From contig JAZKYY010000004.1 in assembly GCA_045612365.1 (NCBI GenBank), forward strand, positions 62,001 to 126,000: DNA of 64,000 nt. Reading direction: 5' to 3'. Below, one piece after another: positions 7,297-16,352 of the stretch. Source of the DNA: RGIG9608 sp045612365 (lineage in GTDB: Bacteria; Bacteroidota; Bacteroidia; Bacteroidales; Paludibacteraceae). The position numbers and the translations under genes were made by a program. Each line of letters begins with the position of its first letter. The first letter of the stretch is position 1. The notes beneath the pieces are model-generated. The model was not told where the DNA came from, made no database searches, and saw only the letters and a list, made by a program, of their open reading frames with translations.

Positions 7297-9624
7297 TTAT
7301 TTAACTGCGATTTCGCCTACAAATATCCAAGCAGGTTCGCCTGTTGCGCCATGCCATTTAGGCATACATTTTACTGATTCGCCAGTTACTCTTACATAGC
7401 GAGTTGTTAAAGGCTCAAAGTTCATTGTAACAACTTCGATATCTTTACTTACGTTTTCCCATTTATCAACATCAGTATATTTTTCAGTTTTCACAGTCTT
7501 GAAGTTTGTACCATCTTCTGAAACTTCTACTTTCATACCTTCAGCACCAAAGATGTAGTTGCCAGGTTCAATAAGCAGAGTCATGTCAACTGATGAAATT
7601 TCTTGAGTTTCTTTTAGGTCTATAACTACTTGCATATCAGTACCTAGATAACCAATCCATGCACCTGTATTGAAAATAGGATCTCCTACCATTCCATCAA
7701 TCAATGTTTCAGGTTTGATATAAGCATAATTGTTGTGAACTGGTTTAGAGAAAACAATAGGTTTTAATGATGCCTTGTTAAAATCAACTTTTTGCGATTT
7801 TACTTTAGATGTGAAATCAGGACGAATAGCAACTGTTTTAACTTCGCATGTAGAACGAATTTGTAATGGTTCTGAATAGCGGTTTGATTTTTCGGTAGGT
7901 TCACTGCCGTCTAATGTATAATAGATTGGTGCATCTCCCAAAGTTGACAAATCAAAAATAACGGCTTCATCTTCAATGCTTGGAGTGATAATCATTGACA
8001 CTTCCAAAAGGTGTTTTGCATAGTTGAGACCTTCGCGTTCATAGAGATCAAACATTTTACCCATACGTTTGATAAAGCAGTTGAAATTTTTCTTTTCTGG
8101 ATAAGTCCAATCTACTTCACTTAATGCTGCAATGCGAGGATAAATCATGTATTCACGAGCAGAATCAGATGAAAGATATTCGCACCAAAGATTTGCTTGT
8201 GCACCAATGATGAGATGATGTTTTTCTTTCTCCAAGATTGAAGGAACTGGTTCCAAACTATATACACGCTCAACGCTATTGAATCCTCCAATTGCAAACT
8301 GTTCATTTTCAGTATCACGAGTTTGATAGTAATCAAAATATACGTGTGTGTTTGGAGTCATAATTACTTCGTGATTTTGCAAAGCAGCTTCGGTTCCACC
8401 ATTCATACCTCTCCACGACATTACGATAGCATCTGGGCCAAGACCTCCTTCTAAAATTTCGTCCCAACCGATAATTCTGCGACCTTTTGATTTGATGAAA
8501 TTTTCCATTCTGGTCATTACGTAACTTTGCAAATACTCTTCTGCAGAATGATTTTTATCTGATTTGATACCAAGTGATTTGATTTTTGCTTGGCAAGTAG
8601 CGCAATTTTTCCAACTCTTTTTAGGACATTCATCTCCACCAATATGAATGTATTGACTAGGGAAAATATCAATCACTTCAGTTAGAATGTCTTCTAAAAA
8701 GTTCATGGTAGATTCTTTTCCAACACAAAGAACCTCGTCGGAAACTCCCCATTGTCCCCAAACTTTGTAAGGGCCACCAGTACAACCATATTCAGGATAT
8801 GCAGCTAACGCAGCCAACATGTGACCTGGAAGGTCAATTTCTGGCACAATAGTTACATTGCGTTCGGCAGCATAACTTACTAGTTCTCGCAACTCTTCTT
8901 GAGTATAGAAACCTCCATGAGGAATTCCATCTTGATCTTCGGCTTTTCCTTTGATACAAGTGCTTTCTCTCCATGCTCCAACTTCAGTAAGTTTTGGATA
9001 TTTCTTTATTTCGATACGCCAACCTTGGTCGTCGGTCAAGTGAAAATGGAAATAGTTCAAATTGTGCATAGCCAAAGCATCGATGGTTCTTTTTACAAAA
9101 TCAATTGATGCAAAATGACGAGCAACATCTAAATGAAAACCTCTATATTTGAATCTAGGTAAATCATTGATAACAATAGGATTGAAGCAGATTTTAGCTT
9201 TTGGAGCAACTGCAGGAATAGACTTTCTTAAAGTTTGAATACCATAAAAAACACCTGCTTCTGAAGCTCCTTGAATAGTAATTTGGTCTGCAGTTACAGT
9301 AAGTTGATATGCTTCTGGATTTTCATTTTCTAAACCTAACTTGAGCACAATGCTATTAGGAGTTTCTGTATTTGTAGTAGATAATTTATAATCAACAGAT
9401 TGTGCTAAGTATTCTACTAAAAATTCTGCATTACGTTCCATTTTTTCGTTGTCTGCAGGAAAAACAACAACTGTTTTTTGCGATAAAATAAAATTAGCAC
9501 CATCTTGAGGCAAAATTTCTTGAGGAAGTGGTACTACCTGATAGGAAGCCTCTTTGACATTTTGTTTGCAAGCAGATAAAAGTATCGTCAATGCAATAAT
9601 TCCAACTAAGCGAAAATTCTTCAT
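7297..9624 (-). CDS. Lipoprotein beta-N-acetylhexosaminidase (GH20)
   Basis: GH20 enzymes cleave terminal GlcNAc or GalNAc by substrate-assisted catalysis. The 775-residue protein starts with a lipoprotein signal (LSAC, cysteine at residue 19). An N-terminal GH20b domain (about 30-145) precedes the catalytic barrel (about 150-500), which has HFHLTDDQGWR, the catalytic pair Asp331-Glu332 in HIGGDECPK and the GWDEIL strand. A chitobiase C-terminal module with YYTLDGSEPT (near 575) and a discoidin-like domain close the protein. It shares this module set with the fucosidase downstream. The substrate cannot be read from sequence; mucin-type or milk glycans are plausible. Confidence 0.94.
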   Translation of the reverse strand: MKNFRLVGIIALTILLSACKQNVKEASYQVVPLPQEILPQDGANFILSQKTVVVFPADNEKMERNAEFLVEYLAQSVDYKLSTTNTETPNSIVLKLGLENENPEAYQLTVTADQITIQGASEAGVFYGIQTLRKSIPAVAPKAKICFNPIVINDLPRFKYRGFHLDVARHFASIDFVKRTIDALAMHNLNYFHFHLTDDQGWRIEIKKYPKLTEVGAWRESTCIKGKAEDQDGIPHGGFYTQEELRELVSYAAERNVTIVPEIDLPGHMLAALAAYPEYGCTGGPYKVWGQWGVSDEVLCVGKESTMNFLEDILTEVIDIFPSQYIHIGGDECPKKSWKNCATCQAKIKSLGIKSDKNHSAEEYLQSYVMTRMENFIKSKGRRIIGWDEILEGGLGPDAIVMSWRGMNGGTEAALQNHEVIMTPNTHVYFDYYQTRDTENEQFAIGGFNSVERVYSLEPVPSILEKEKHHLIIGAQANLWCEYLSSDSAREYMIYPRIAALSEVDWTYPEKKNFNCFIKRMGKMFDLYEREGLNYAKHLLEVSMIITPSIEDEAVIFDLSTLGDAPIYYTLDGSEPTEKSNRYSEPLQIRSTCEVKTVAIRPDFTSKVKSQKVDFNKASLKPIVFSKPVHNNYAYIKPETLIDGMVGDPIFNTGAWIGYLGTDMQVVIDLKETQEISSVDMTLLIEPGNYIFGAEGMKVEVSEDGTNFKTVKTEKYTDVDKWENVSKDIEVVTMNFEPLTTRYVRVTGESVKCMPKWHGATGEPAWIFVGEIAVK

Positions 9625-9641
9625 AATAATGTGTGTTTAGA

Positions 9642-10184
9642 TTAATAAATGATTTGTTCTGCAATTTTTTGTGCGCATTCAGCACCTTTAAGTTTTGTTA
9701 TTATTTGTAGGGCAAAATCGAAAACTCCACCAGCCGAACGACCTGTTATTATATTTCCAGAAGTTACTGCTTTCTCCGAGAGAACTTCAGCTCCTTTCAA
9801 TTCTTGCTCAAATCCTGGATAACAACACGCTTTTTGGTTCTCTAGGAATCCAAGTTGGCCAAAAATTAAAGGAGCTGCACAAATGGCGGCAATTGGTTTG
9901 TTTTCCGAATAGTGTTTTTTCAAAAGCATTAAAAGAGGTTGGCAGTTGTTCAAATTATTTGTTCCTGGCATTCCTCCTGGAAGGATCAACATTTCTGCAT
10001 CCGAGAAATCAATTTCAGAAAAAAGTTTGTCTGCTAAAATAACAATGCTATGTGCCCCAGTTACTTCTTTTTTTTCGGTAATAGATACACTAGTTGTGTC
10101 AATTTCGGCTCTTCTTAGAAGGTCAATTGTAGCAATGTATTCAGTCTCCTCAAAACCATCAGCAAGAAAAACGTATGTTTTCAT
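9642..10184 (-). CDS. DJ-1/PfpI (ThiJ) family protein
   Basis: A 180-residue cytoplasmic protein of the DJ-1/YajL branch, with the family hallmarks: the FLADGFEETE start with the conserved glutamate, LILPGGMPGT, and the nucleophile-elbow cysteine in AAICAAP. Members have been described as redox-sensing chaperones or glyoxalase/deglycase-like enzymes; which applies here cannot be read from sequence. It lies 90 bases after the TonB gene on the same strand. A TATATTTG box at 10228-10235 on the minus strand, about 45 bases before the start, could give it its own promoter. Confidence 0.92.
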   Translation of the reverse strand: MKTYVFLADGFEETEYIATIDLLRRAEIDTTSVSITEKKEVTGAHSIVILADKLFSEIDFSDAEMLILPGGMPGTNNLNNCQPLLMLLKKHYSENKPIAAICAAPLIFGQLGFLENQKACCYPGFEQELKGAEVLSEKAVTSGNIITGRSAGGVFDFALQIITKLKGAECAQKIAEQIIY

Positions 10185-10274
10185 TTGTTTCTAATCTTTA
10201 ATGAGTATATCAATAAAAGTATAGATGCAAATATAAATAAATTATCTGGATAAATGTCTATTACAAGCGGAAGT

Positions 10275-11054
10275 TTAATTTAGTTTGAACTTGTAGGTTA
10301 TAGTTCCATAGACATTGTTTTTCCCTGCAGAGAATTTTACCTTTTTGGCTGCTTCTAATGTTTTTTCTACAAGAGTTCGATCTGTTATAGTAGTACCTTG
10401 ACCTGTTGTGGCAGAGATGACGTTCCCATTTTCGTCAACGCGAATGCTAACCACGATTTTCCCTTCTTCATTGGCATTATATGCCGGTTTTGGTATGCCT
10501 GTTCGTAAATCTCGTCCTGATAAATTCCAATCGTTACCGTTAGAACTTCCTTTGCCTGCAGGATTCCCTGAAGTTCCTGTACCTGAAGATTGCCCAACTC
10601 CAACTGATTGTCCAAAAACAGAGCCTGCTTTCCCCGCTTTGGCAGTTTTTTCTGCTTGTTCTGCTTCAATACGTTTTTGCTCAGCAATTCTTTCTGCTTC
10701 AATTCTCTTTCTTTCTAATTCTTCTAGGCGTTTTTGTTCGGCAATGAGCAATTCTTGGCGTTTTTTTTCTTCTTTTTCTTTACGTTTTTGTGCCTCCAAT
10801 GCTACCGTTTCTTCATCTTCTTGTGTCATCAACTCATCTTTGGTAGGGGGAGTTGGAGGAGGTGTGGTGGGAAGAGCAGTTGTTTCTTCTGCTGCAGATT
10901 CTCCTAAACCTTCAATGCCATCGCCAAAACTTACCATTATGCCTTCCTCTTCTTCTTGTTTTTCAAAAGGCATAAAAACAAACATCAACAGAAGAATTAT
11001 AATTATTCCACTCAGAAAACTGCCTATAAGTCCGTATATTTGAGATGATTTCAT
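10275..11054 (-). CDS. tonB: TonB-like energy transducer
   Basis: TonB links the ExbB-ExbD proton channel to outer-membrane receptors. This 259-residue version has one N-terminal transmembrane helix (IYGLIGSFLSG onward), a short proline/threonine stretch (TTPPPTPP), a long charged coiled-coil rich in Glu/Lys/Arg (about residues 75-140), a glycine/serine linker and a C-terminal TonB fold beginning KPAYNANEEGKIVVSIRVDENG. The coiled-coil in place of a Pro-rich rod also recalls TolA. The ATG at 11054 is chosen; an upstream TTG would add five residues. It is the last gene of a pdxJ-exbB-exbD-tonB operon, 17 bases after exbD. Confidence 0.88.
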   Translation of the reverse strand: MKSSQIYGLIGSFLSGIIIILLLMFVFMPFEKQEEEEGIMVSFGDGIEGLGESAAEETTALPTTPPPTPPTKDELMTQEDEETVALEAQKRKEKEEKKRQELLIAEQKRLEELERKRIEAERIAEQKRIEAEQAEKTAKAGKAGSVFGQSVGVGQSSGTGTSGNPAGKGSSNGNDWNLSGRDLRTGIPKPAYNANEEGKIVVSIRVDENGNVISATTGQGTTITDRTLVEKTLEAAKKVKFSAGKNNVYGTITYKFKLN

Positions 11055-11071
11055 TTGAAAAAATGCCAAAA

Positions 11072-11488
11072 TTATTTCTGCATTGGTTTTGTAGCAATTA
11101 CCAATTTCATTTTATTACTATTGGCAATGTCAAGAACTTTTACAATTTCTTTGTAAGGAACATCTTCGTCGGCATGAAGAGCAATGTAGAACGTAGAATC
11201 GCTCATTTGCTCCTGTTGCAACATTGATTCTATCTCTTCAAAAGGAATTACTTGAGATTTTCCTTTTTTCTTAGAAAAACTATATTCTCCATCCTTGCTT
11301 ATTCCTATGCGAACGATAGAGGTTTTTGTTGATGTTTTTGCCTTGCTTTGCGGAAGATTTATTTTTATGTCATTAGGCGACGACATCGTTGCGGCAATCA
11401 TAAAAAAGAGCAACAATAGGAATACCATATCCGTCATCGACGACATACTGAATGCAGCTTCTGCTTTATTTCTTTTTTTTAGTGCCAT
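11072..11488 (-). CDS. exbD: ExbD/TolR-type biopolymer transport protein
   Basis: A 138-residue protein with one N-terminal membrane helix containing the proton-relay aspartate (FSMSSMTDMVFLLLLFFM), followed by a periplasmic ExbD domain ending in a VLDIANSNKMKLVIAT strand. It pairs with ExbB to form the proton-driven motor that energises TonB. It lies 12 bases after exbB and 17 before tonB. Confidence 0.93.
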   Translation of the reverse strand: MALKKRNKAEAAFSMSSMTDMVFLLLLFFMIAATMSSPNDIKINLPQSKAKTSTKTSIVRIGISKDGEYSFSKKKGKSQVIPFEEIESMLQQEQMSDSTFYIALHADEDVPYKEIVKVLDIANSNKMKLVIATKPMQK

Positions 11489-11500
11489 AATGAGCAGTTT

Positions 11501-12220
11501 TTATCGTTTTCCTGCAGCAGGTTCATTTAGCAAATCTAGAAACTCCATGTTTTTGGTTTCGAGTTTTCTCATTATTTGGTCTAGTCGTGCAACTAAATAG
11601 TTGTAAGCAAAATAAGCACAAACACCTACTATGAGTCCAGCAACTGTGGTTACCATGGCAGTGTAAATACCTCCAGAAAGGTCGCTTAAGTTGATAGTAT
11701 TGTCTCCTTTACTAGCCATATTGAAGAATGCTTCAACCATACCAATTACAGTTCCTAAGAAACCAACCATAGGAGCACCACCGGCAATTGTTGCCATAGT
11801 AGTAAACCCTTTTTCTAGCTTGGCAATTTCTATATTTCCTACATTTTCGATAGCTACTAACACGTCGCTCATTGGACGTCCAAGTCGACTAATCCCTTTT
11901 TCTATCATTCGAGCAGATGGCGTTTTGGTGTCTCTACAAAGACTCAATGCAGAATCTATTTTGCCGTCGTAGATGTAATCTTTTACACGATTCATAAATG
12001 AACTATCTTCTTTTGAAGCTTTTTTTAGTACTACTAATCGTTCTATAAAAATATATATTGCAATGAGTAGCATAAGAGCCAAAGGAATCATCAACCAACC
12101 TCCTTTTAGAGCCATGTCTAAAAGGCTAATTTGTTGTTCTTGAGCAGCTAACTCTGTACTATTTGCCAAAGTGTCTGAAACTTCAGGCATTGCTTGTAGT
12201 AAAACGGATAATAGATTCAT
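11501..12220 (-). CDS. exbB: ExbB/TolQ-type proton channel
   Basis: A 239-residue inner-membrane protein of the MotA/TolQ/ExbB family. It has an N-terminal membrane helix (GGWLMIPLALMLLIAIYIF), a cytoplasmic helical region, and two more helices: one containing GGAPMVGFLGTVIGMVEAFF and one containing YTAMVTTVAGLIVGVCAYF. The conserved Thr and Gly residues that line the channel are present. It starts four bases after pdxJ ends, so the two are almost certainly co-transcribed. Confidence 0.93.
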   Translation of the reverse strand: MNLLSVLLQAMPEVSDTLANSTELAAQEQQISLLDMALKGGWLMIPLALMLLIAIYIFIERLVVLKKASKEDSSFMNRVKDYIYDGKIDSALSLCRDTKTPSARMIEKGISRLGRPMSDVLVAIENVGNIEIAKLEKGFTTMATIAGGAPMVGFLGTVIGMVEAFFNMASKGDNTINLSDLSGGIYTAMVTTVAGLIVGVCAYFAYNYLVARLDQIMRKLETKNMEFLDLLNEPAAGKR

Positions 12221-12224
12221 GTTT

Positions 12225-12941
12225 TTATTGTTTTAGTGCGTTTTTATATATCTCAACAGTTTTTTGCAATCCTAAGTAGAGTGCGTCTGAAATCAGAGCA
12301 TGACCGATAGAAACTTCATCTAAATAAGGAATGTTTTGTTTGAAAAAAGCCAAATTCTCAGCATTCAAATCGTGTCCAGCATTGATTCCTAGTCCTAATT
12401 TTTTTGCAGTTTTTGCAGCTTCGATAAAAGGTGTAATTGCAGCATTTTTATTTTTAGGGAATTGTGCAGCATATGGTTCTGTATAAAGTTCAATTCTATC
12501 TGTACCTGTAGTTGCTGCTGCACGAATATTCTCAATGTTTGTATCAACAAAAATCGATACTCGAATTCCAACTGATTGGAACTCAAGAACTAAATCCTTT
12601 AAAAAGTCTTGGTTTGCAATGCAGTCCCAACCTGCATTTGAAGTTATGGCATCTGGAGCATCGGGAACAAGAGTCACTTGCGTAGGGCGAACTTTTTTTA
12701 CTAGTTCAATAAATTTCTTGCAAGGATAACCCTCTATGTTAAATTCTGTGGAAACAACAGATTTTAAGTCATACACATCAGCATAGCGAATATGTCTTTC
12801 GTCTGGGCGAGGATGAACTGTAATTCCCTCTGCTCCAAACTCCTGACAACGAATTGCCGCTTGAACTACATTGGGAATATTTCCACCTCTTGCGTTTCTT
12901 AATGTTGCTATTTTGTTAATATTTACACTCAGTTTTGTCAT
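12225..12941 (-). CDS. pdxJ: Pyridoxine 5'-phosphate synthase PdxJ
   Basis: PdxJ condenses 1-deoxyxylulose 5-phosphate with 3-amino-2-oxopropyl phosphate to form pyridoxine 5'-phosphate, the ring-closing step of vitamin B6 synthesis. The 238-residue protein shows [17 protein letters not shown], the catalytic [14 protein letters not shown] segment, a VTLVPD strand and the [12 protein letters not shown] and [13 protein letters not shown] loops. The ATG at 12941 gives the canonical start; a TTG 45 bases upstream would add a non-homologous tail. It is the first gene of the pdxJ-exbB-exbD-tonB operon, an arrangement known in other Bacteroidales. Confidence 0.95.
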   Translation of the reverse strand: MTKLSVNINKIATLRNARGGNIPNVVQAAIRCQEFGAEGITVHPRPDERHIRYADVYDLKSVVSTEFNIEGYPCKKFIELVKKVRPTQVTLVPDAPDAITSNAGWDCIANQDFLKDLVLEFQSVGIRVSIFVDTNIENIRAAATTGTDRIELYTEPYAAQFPKNKNAAITPFIEAAKTAKKLGLGINAGHDLNAENLAFFKQNIPYLDEVSIGHALISDALYLGLQKTVEIYKNALKQ

Positions 12942-12963
12942 ATAAAAACAAGTTTTTATAACT

Positions 12964-13000
12964 GCAAAAATAGCATATTTTTTCAAATATGCTATTTTCT
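12964..13000 (-). terminator. Terminator of the Spy-like gene
   Basis: On the minus strand AAAATAGCATATTT pairs perfectly with AAATATGCTATTTT around a four-base loop and runs into a T tract. It separates the small Cys-containing gene from pdxJ. Confidence 0.8.
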
Positions 13001-13034
13001 TTAATTTGAAAAACGAGTCCTCATTTTGTGAAAT

Positions 13035-13403
13035 TTATTTTTTACAAAATGGTCTTTGTTTTTCTTTTTTAGCTTTTAGGATGCTCATTTTTTCTGTACC
13101 AATGATTTCTTCCAATTTTTTCTCAGTTTCTGCTTCTGCATCTTTCATTTCTTGGAATAAATCCGCCTTTTTTTGTTCCTCTTTGGTGAGCAAACTGATT
13201 ACTTTTTCTTTCTCCTTTTTTGAAAGATTTAGCTCATTTGCGATAAAGTCTGCTCGCATCATAGCTTTTGTTTCAGGAGAAAAAAACATTGGCTTTTCGC
13301 ACATTGGTTTGCCACTACATTCTGGACGTTTTGGGCATTGAGCTTGTAGACTCATCATTGCTCCTAAAAGAAGAGCAAACGTAATTACAGATACTTTTTT
13401 CAT
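13035..13403 (-). CDS. Small periplasmic Spy/CpxP-like helical protein
   Basis: A 122-residue protein with a signal peptide cleaved after MSLQA. The mature chain is highly charged and helical, with the segment ELNLSKKEKEKVISLLTKEEQKK typical of Spy/CpxP-like and DUF4890-type periplasmic proteins, whose known relatives act as ATP-independent chaperones or metal-stress sensors. An N-terminal cysteine cluster (CPKRPEC, then KPMCEKPM) and a final FCKK are unusual and could bind metal. It is a single gene with its own terminator. Confidence 0.75.
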   Translation of the reverse strand: MKKVSVITFALLLGAMMSLQAQCPKRPECSGKPMCEKPMFFSPETKAMMRADFIANELNLSKKEKEKVISLLTKEEQKKADLFQEMKDAEAETEKKLEEIIGTEKMSILKAKKEKQRPFCKK

Positions 13404-13474
13404 TTTTTTTAGTTTTTAATGGTTAATAAAAATTTTAACTTACACTTCATTTGATGAGAATTTAGACAAAAGGT

Positions 13475-16159
13475 TTAAAACAATGTCATTTGTCCAGATT
13501 CATCTCCAAAAGATGTTTCGTTTGTATCTGTATTTTCGGTCTCTAAAATTTCTTGTTCTACTTTTTTTGGAAGTTCCTCGGGAACTTTTATTGGTTCTAT
13601 TTCGTTGATTGACTTTATTTCAAAAGTAGTGATTCTTTTACCTTTTGCTTTCACGCTCTTTATTCCTATAAAATCTTCCACGACAATAATCATGTTTTCT
13701 CTAAATGATTGATTTCCTCCAAATTCGACCTCAAAACGAGGGAATGCGGTGTCGGAAAGCAATAATATTTTTGACTGTGCATTTGTTCCCAAAATAGAAA
13801 TAGGTTTTGGAGTAGGTTCTAATTGGAAACGTTTGATGTAAGGAAGATTTTGTTGGTCTGCATCAATCAACGCTAGCGACCAAACTTTTTGAGCATCAAA
13901 TTTTTCTATGATCAAAAGGTTTTCATTGAAATGGTTGTTGAGATCGTAGTTTGTTGTGAAATAATCGCCATTTTGATTGACTACCAAAATAGAATCTCCT
14001 GCGAAGAATTCCCCAAGTAAAAAGCCTCTTCCGTCATGATTCAATCGTGATATGTCTGGATCGAACCAAACGTTAATTCCTCCTAAAGTGGAATTACCTT
14101 TCTCTTTGAGTACGATTTTTTGAATATCAAATTTTGTCAATAAATTACCTCTTGATTGACGTCCTTTGATGGCCAATTCGCTAAAATCTTTTTCAAAAAC
14201 CAAATTTTTGATTCGTCGGGTAGTTGGTTTTAGTGTAACTTTTACAATTTCTGCCTCGCCGTTCGGATTAGCACTGAAATAAACAATCTTTGAACCATCA
14301 ATGCCTGTTGTTAAATCATATTCTTTGTCGCGAGAAACTCCTGAAACAGCAAAACGTTTCATGTAGTAAACGCTTGTTTTTCCTTCTCGATAAATGGCGT
14401 TGTAGATGGTGCGTTTGTCGTTTTTCTTAAACACTGCTAGGTGTAAAATGTTTTTGCCAACAAATATTTTTTCTGATACTTTTACAATTTTGTACTTTCC
14501 GTTTTTGAAGAAGATGATGATGTCATCGATGTCAGAACAATTGCATACAAATTCATCTTTTTTTAGACCTGTTCCGATAAATCCTTCTTCTCTATTGACA
14601 AATAATTTTTCGTTGGCTTCGGCAACTTTGGTAGTTTCTATTGTTTCAAAATTTTTAATTTCTGTCAAGCGTGGATGATTCTTGCCATATTTAGTTTTGA
14701 TTTTTTTATACCAATCAATAGTGTAAGCAATAATATTATCCAGCTTGTTTTTTACATCAACGATGCTAGCTTCTGTATTAGCAATGTCTTCGTTGGCTTT
14801 TTTGATGTCAAATTTTGAGATTTTACGCACAGGTTTTTCGCAAAGTTTCAGTACGTCGTCACGCGTTATTTCTTTGCGGAAAAGACTTCTATAAGGGTCA
14901 AACTTATGTTCTATGTCGGAAACTTGTTCGTCCCACGAATCAAAATCTTCTTCCAATACTTTATAAATTCGTTTTTCAAAAAATACTTTTTCCAATGAAG
15001 TCCAGTGCCAATGGTCTTCTAATTCAGAAAGTTGAATTTTAAGCTCTTGAGTAAGGAGTTCTATCGTTTGGTCTGTATTTCTACGAAGAACTTCGCTTAC
15101 TGTGATAAAACAAGGTTTGTTATTGTCTACAACGCAACAAACAGGAGAATAATTCATTTCGCATTGCGTAAATGCGTATAGAGCATCGATGGTTTTGTCC
15201 GAGGAGGTTTTGTTGTCTAAATGAATCAAAATTTCTACGCTACTCGAAGTGTTATCGTCAATATGTTTGATGTTAATTTTCCCTTTTTCATTGGCCTTGG
15301 TAATACTTTCTATCAAATTTTCAGTAGTAGTGCCAAAAGGAATTTCCTTGATAACAAGAGTTTTATTGTCAATCTTCTCTATTTTTGCTCTGATGCGAAC
15401 TTTTCCTCCTCTGCCACCATCGTTGTAGCTTCTAACATCGGCATAACCTCCAGTAGGAAAGTCGGGGAGTAGTTCAAAAGGTTTGTTTTTCAGATAAGCA
15501 ATGGAAGCATCAATTAGTTCATTGAAATTGTGCGGTAGGATTTTTGAATTCAATCCCAAACCAATGCCTTCACTCCCTTGAGCAAGAAGTAACGGAAATT
15601 TTACGGGCAGATAGATTGGCTCTTGAGATGTGCCATCGTAAGAGTATTTCCAAGGAGTGATTTTTGGATTAAAAACAACGTCGATTGCGAATTTCGACAA
15701 GCGAGCTTCAATGTAACGAGCAGCTGCAGCTCCGTCGCCCGTTAGGATATTTCCCCAACTACCTTGACAGTCTATCAACAAATTCTTTTGTCCCAAATGC
15801 ACTAAAGCGTCGTATATGGATGCATCGCCATGAGGGTGGAAGTGCATAGTGTCTCCCACGATGTTTGCTACTTTATGAAAATTGCCATTTTCTTTGCAGC
15901 GCATAGCGTGCAAAACGCGGCGTTGAACTGGCTTTAACCCGTCATTGATATGGGGAATGGCTCGATCAAGATTTACTGCCGAAGCATAGTCAAGAAACCA
16001 ATGCTGATACAAGCCCGAAAGGTGATGCTTTTGGCTTTCGTCATTTAGCGATGGAATTTTGTAGTTAGAAGTTGAGTTTTCTTCTTGTTCCTTGTTTTCA
16101 AGATGAAAATCATTTTTTTCGTTTTCTTTTTCTGAATCTCGTATTACTTCGTCAGTCAT
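13475..16159 (-). CDS. parC: DNA topoisomerase IV subunit A
   Basis: This type II topoisomerase subunit cuts and rejoins DNA to unlink daughter chromosomes; the ParE ATPase partner is not in the window. The 894-residue protein has the breakage-reunion domain (about 45-480), with RAIPHINDGLKPVQRR, HFHPHGDASIYDAL and the catalytic Tyr149 in AAARYIEARLS. A coiled-coil tower follows, then a C-terminal beta-propeller-like region. The first 45 residues are an acidic, disordered extension. The C-terminal region lacks an obvious GyrA-box (QRRGGKG), which favours topoisomerase IV over gyrase. A TATCTTTG box lies 26-33 bases upstream of the ATG. Confidence 0.9.
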   Translation of the reverse strand: MTDEVIRDSEKENEKNDFHLENKEQEENSTSNYKIPSLNDESQKHHLSGLYQHWFLDYASAVNLDRAIPHINDGLKPVQRRVLHAMRCKENGNFHKVANIVGDTMHFHPHGDASIYDALVHLGQKNLLIDCQGSWGNILTGDGAAAARYIEARLSKFAIDVVFNPKITPWKYSYDGTSQEPIYLPVKFPLLLAQGSEGIGLGLNSKILPHNFNELIDASIAYLKNKPFELLPDFPTGGYADVRSYNDGGRGGKVRIRAKIEKIDNKTLVIKEIPFGTTTENLIESITKANEKGKINIKHIDDNTSSSVEILIHLDNKTSSDKTIDALYAFTQCEMNYSPVCCVVDNNKPCFITVSEVLRRNTDQTIELLTQELKIQLSELEDHWHWTSLEKVFFEKRIYKVLEEDFDSWDEQVSDIEHKFDPYRSLFRKEITRDDVLKLCEKPVRKISKFDIKKANEDIANTEASIVDVKNKLDNIIAYTIDWYKKIKTKYGKNHPRLTEIKNFETIETTKVAEANEKLFVNREEGFIGTGLKKDEFVCNCSDIDDIIIFFKNGKYKIVKVSEKIFVGKNILHLAVFKKNDKRTIYNAIYREGKTSVYYMKRFAVSGVSRDKEYDLTTGIDGSKIVYFSANPNGEAEIVKVTLKPTTRRIKNLVFEKDFSELAIKGRQSRGNLLTKFDIQKIVLKEKGNSTLGGINVWFDPDISRLNHDGRGFLLGEFFAGDSILVVNQNGDYFTTNYDLNNHFNENLLIIEKFDAQKVWSLALIDADQQNLPYIKRFQLEPTPKPISILGTNAQSKILLLSDTAFPRFEVEFGGNQSFRENMIIVVEDFIGIKSVKAKGKRITTFEIKSINEIEPIKVPEELPKKVEQEILETENTDTNETSFGDESGQMTLF

Positions 16160-16184
16160 AATCTTTGTTGTTTATTCCTCTGGG

Positions 16185-16192
16185 CAAAGATA
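16185..16192 (-). promoter_or_regulatory. -7 box TATCTTTG of parC
   Basis: The minus strand reads TATCTTTG, the same octamer as in the CRISPR repeat, 26 bases before the parC start. No clear TTG lies 19-21 bases upstream. Confidence 0.5.
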
Positions 16193-16352
16193 CAAAATCT
16201 ATTAAAAAAAGAGAGTTTTATTTTAAGTGTCGCTCTAAAATAAACTTTTTGTTTCAGTAGTTTTTTTATTTGTAAACACTTTTTTATTCCCCTTTTTTTT
16301 TCTTTTTTTGCAGAGTTTATGAAAAATATTTAACGAACTAAAAAATAAATTT

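Noticed and set aside
10408..11043. A 211-codon frame antisense to tonB
   Set aside because: The serine/proline-rich translation mirrors the Glu/Lys-rich coiled coil of TonB and has no domain.
12942..12986. TTG-initiated extension of pdxJ
   Set aside because: The added residues are not part of the PdxJ family and overlap the upstream terminator.
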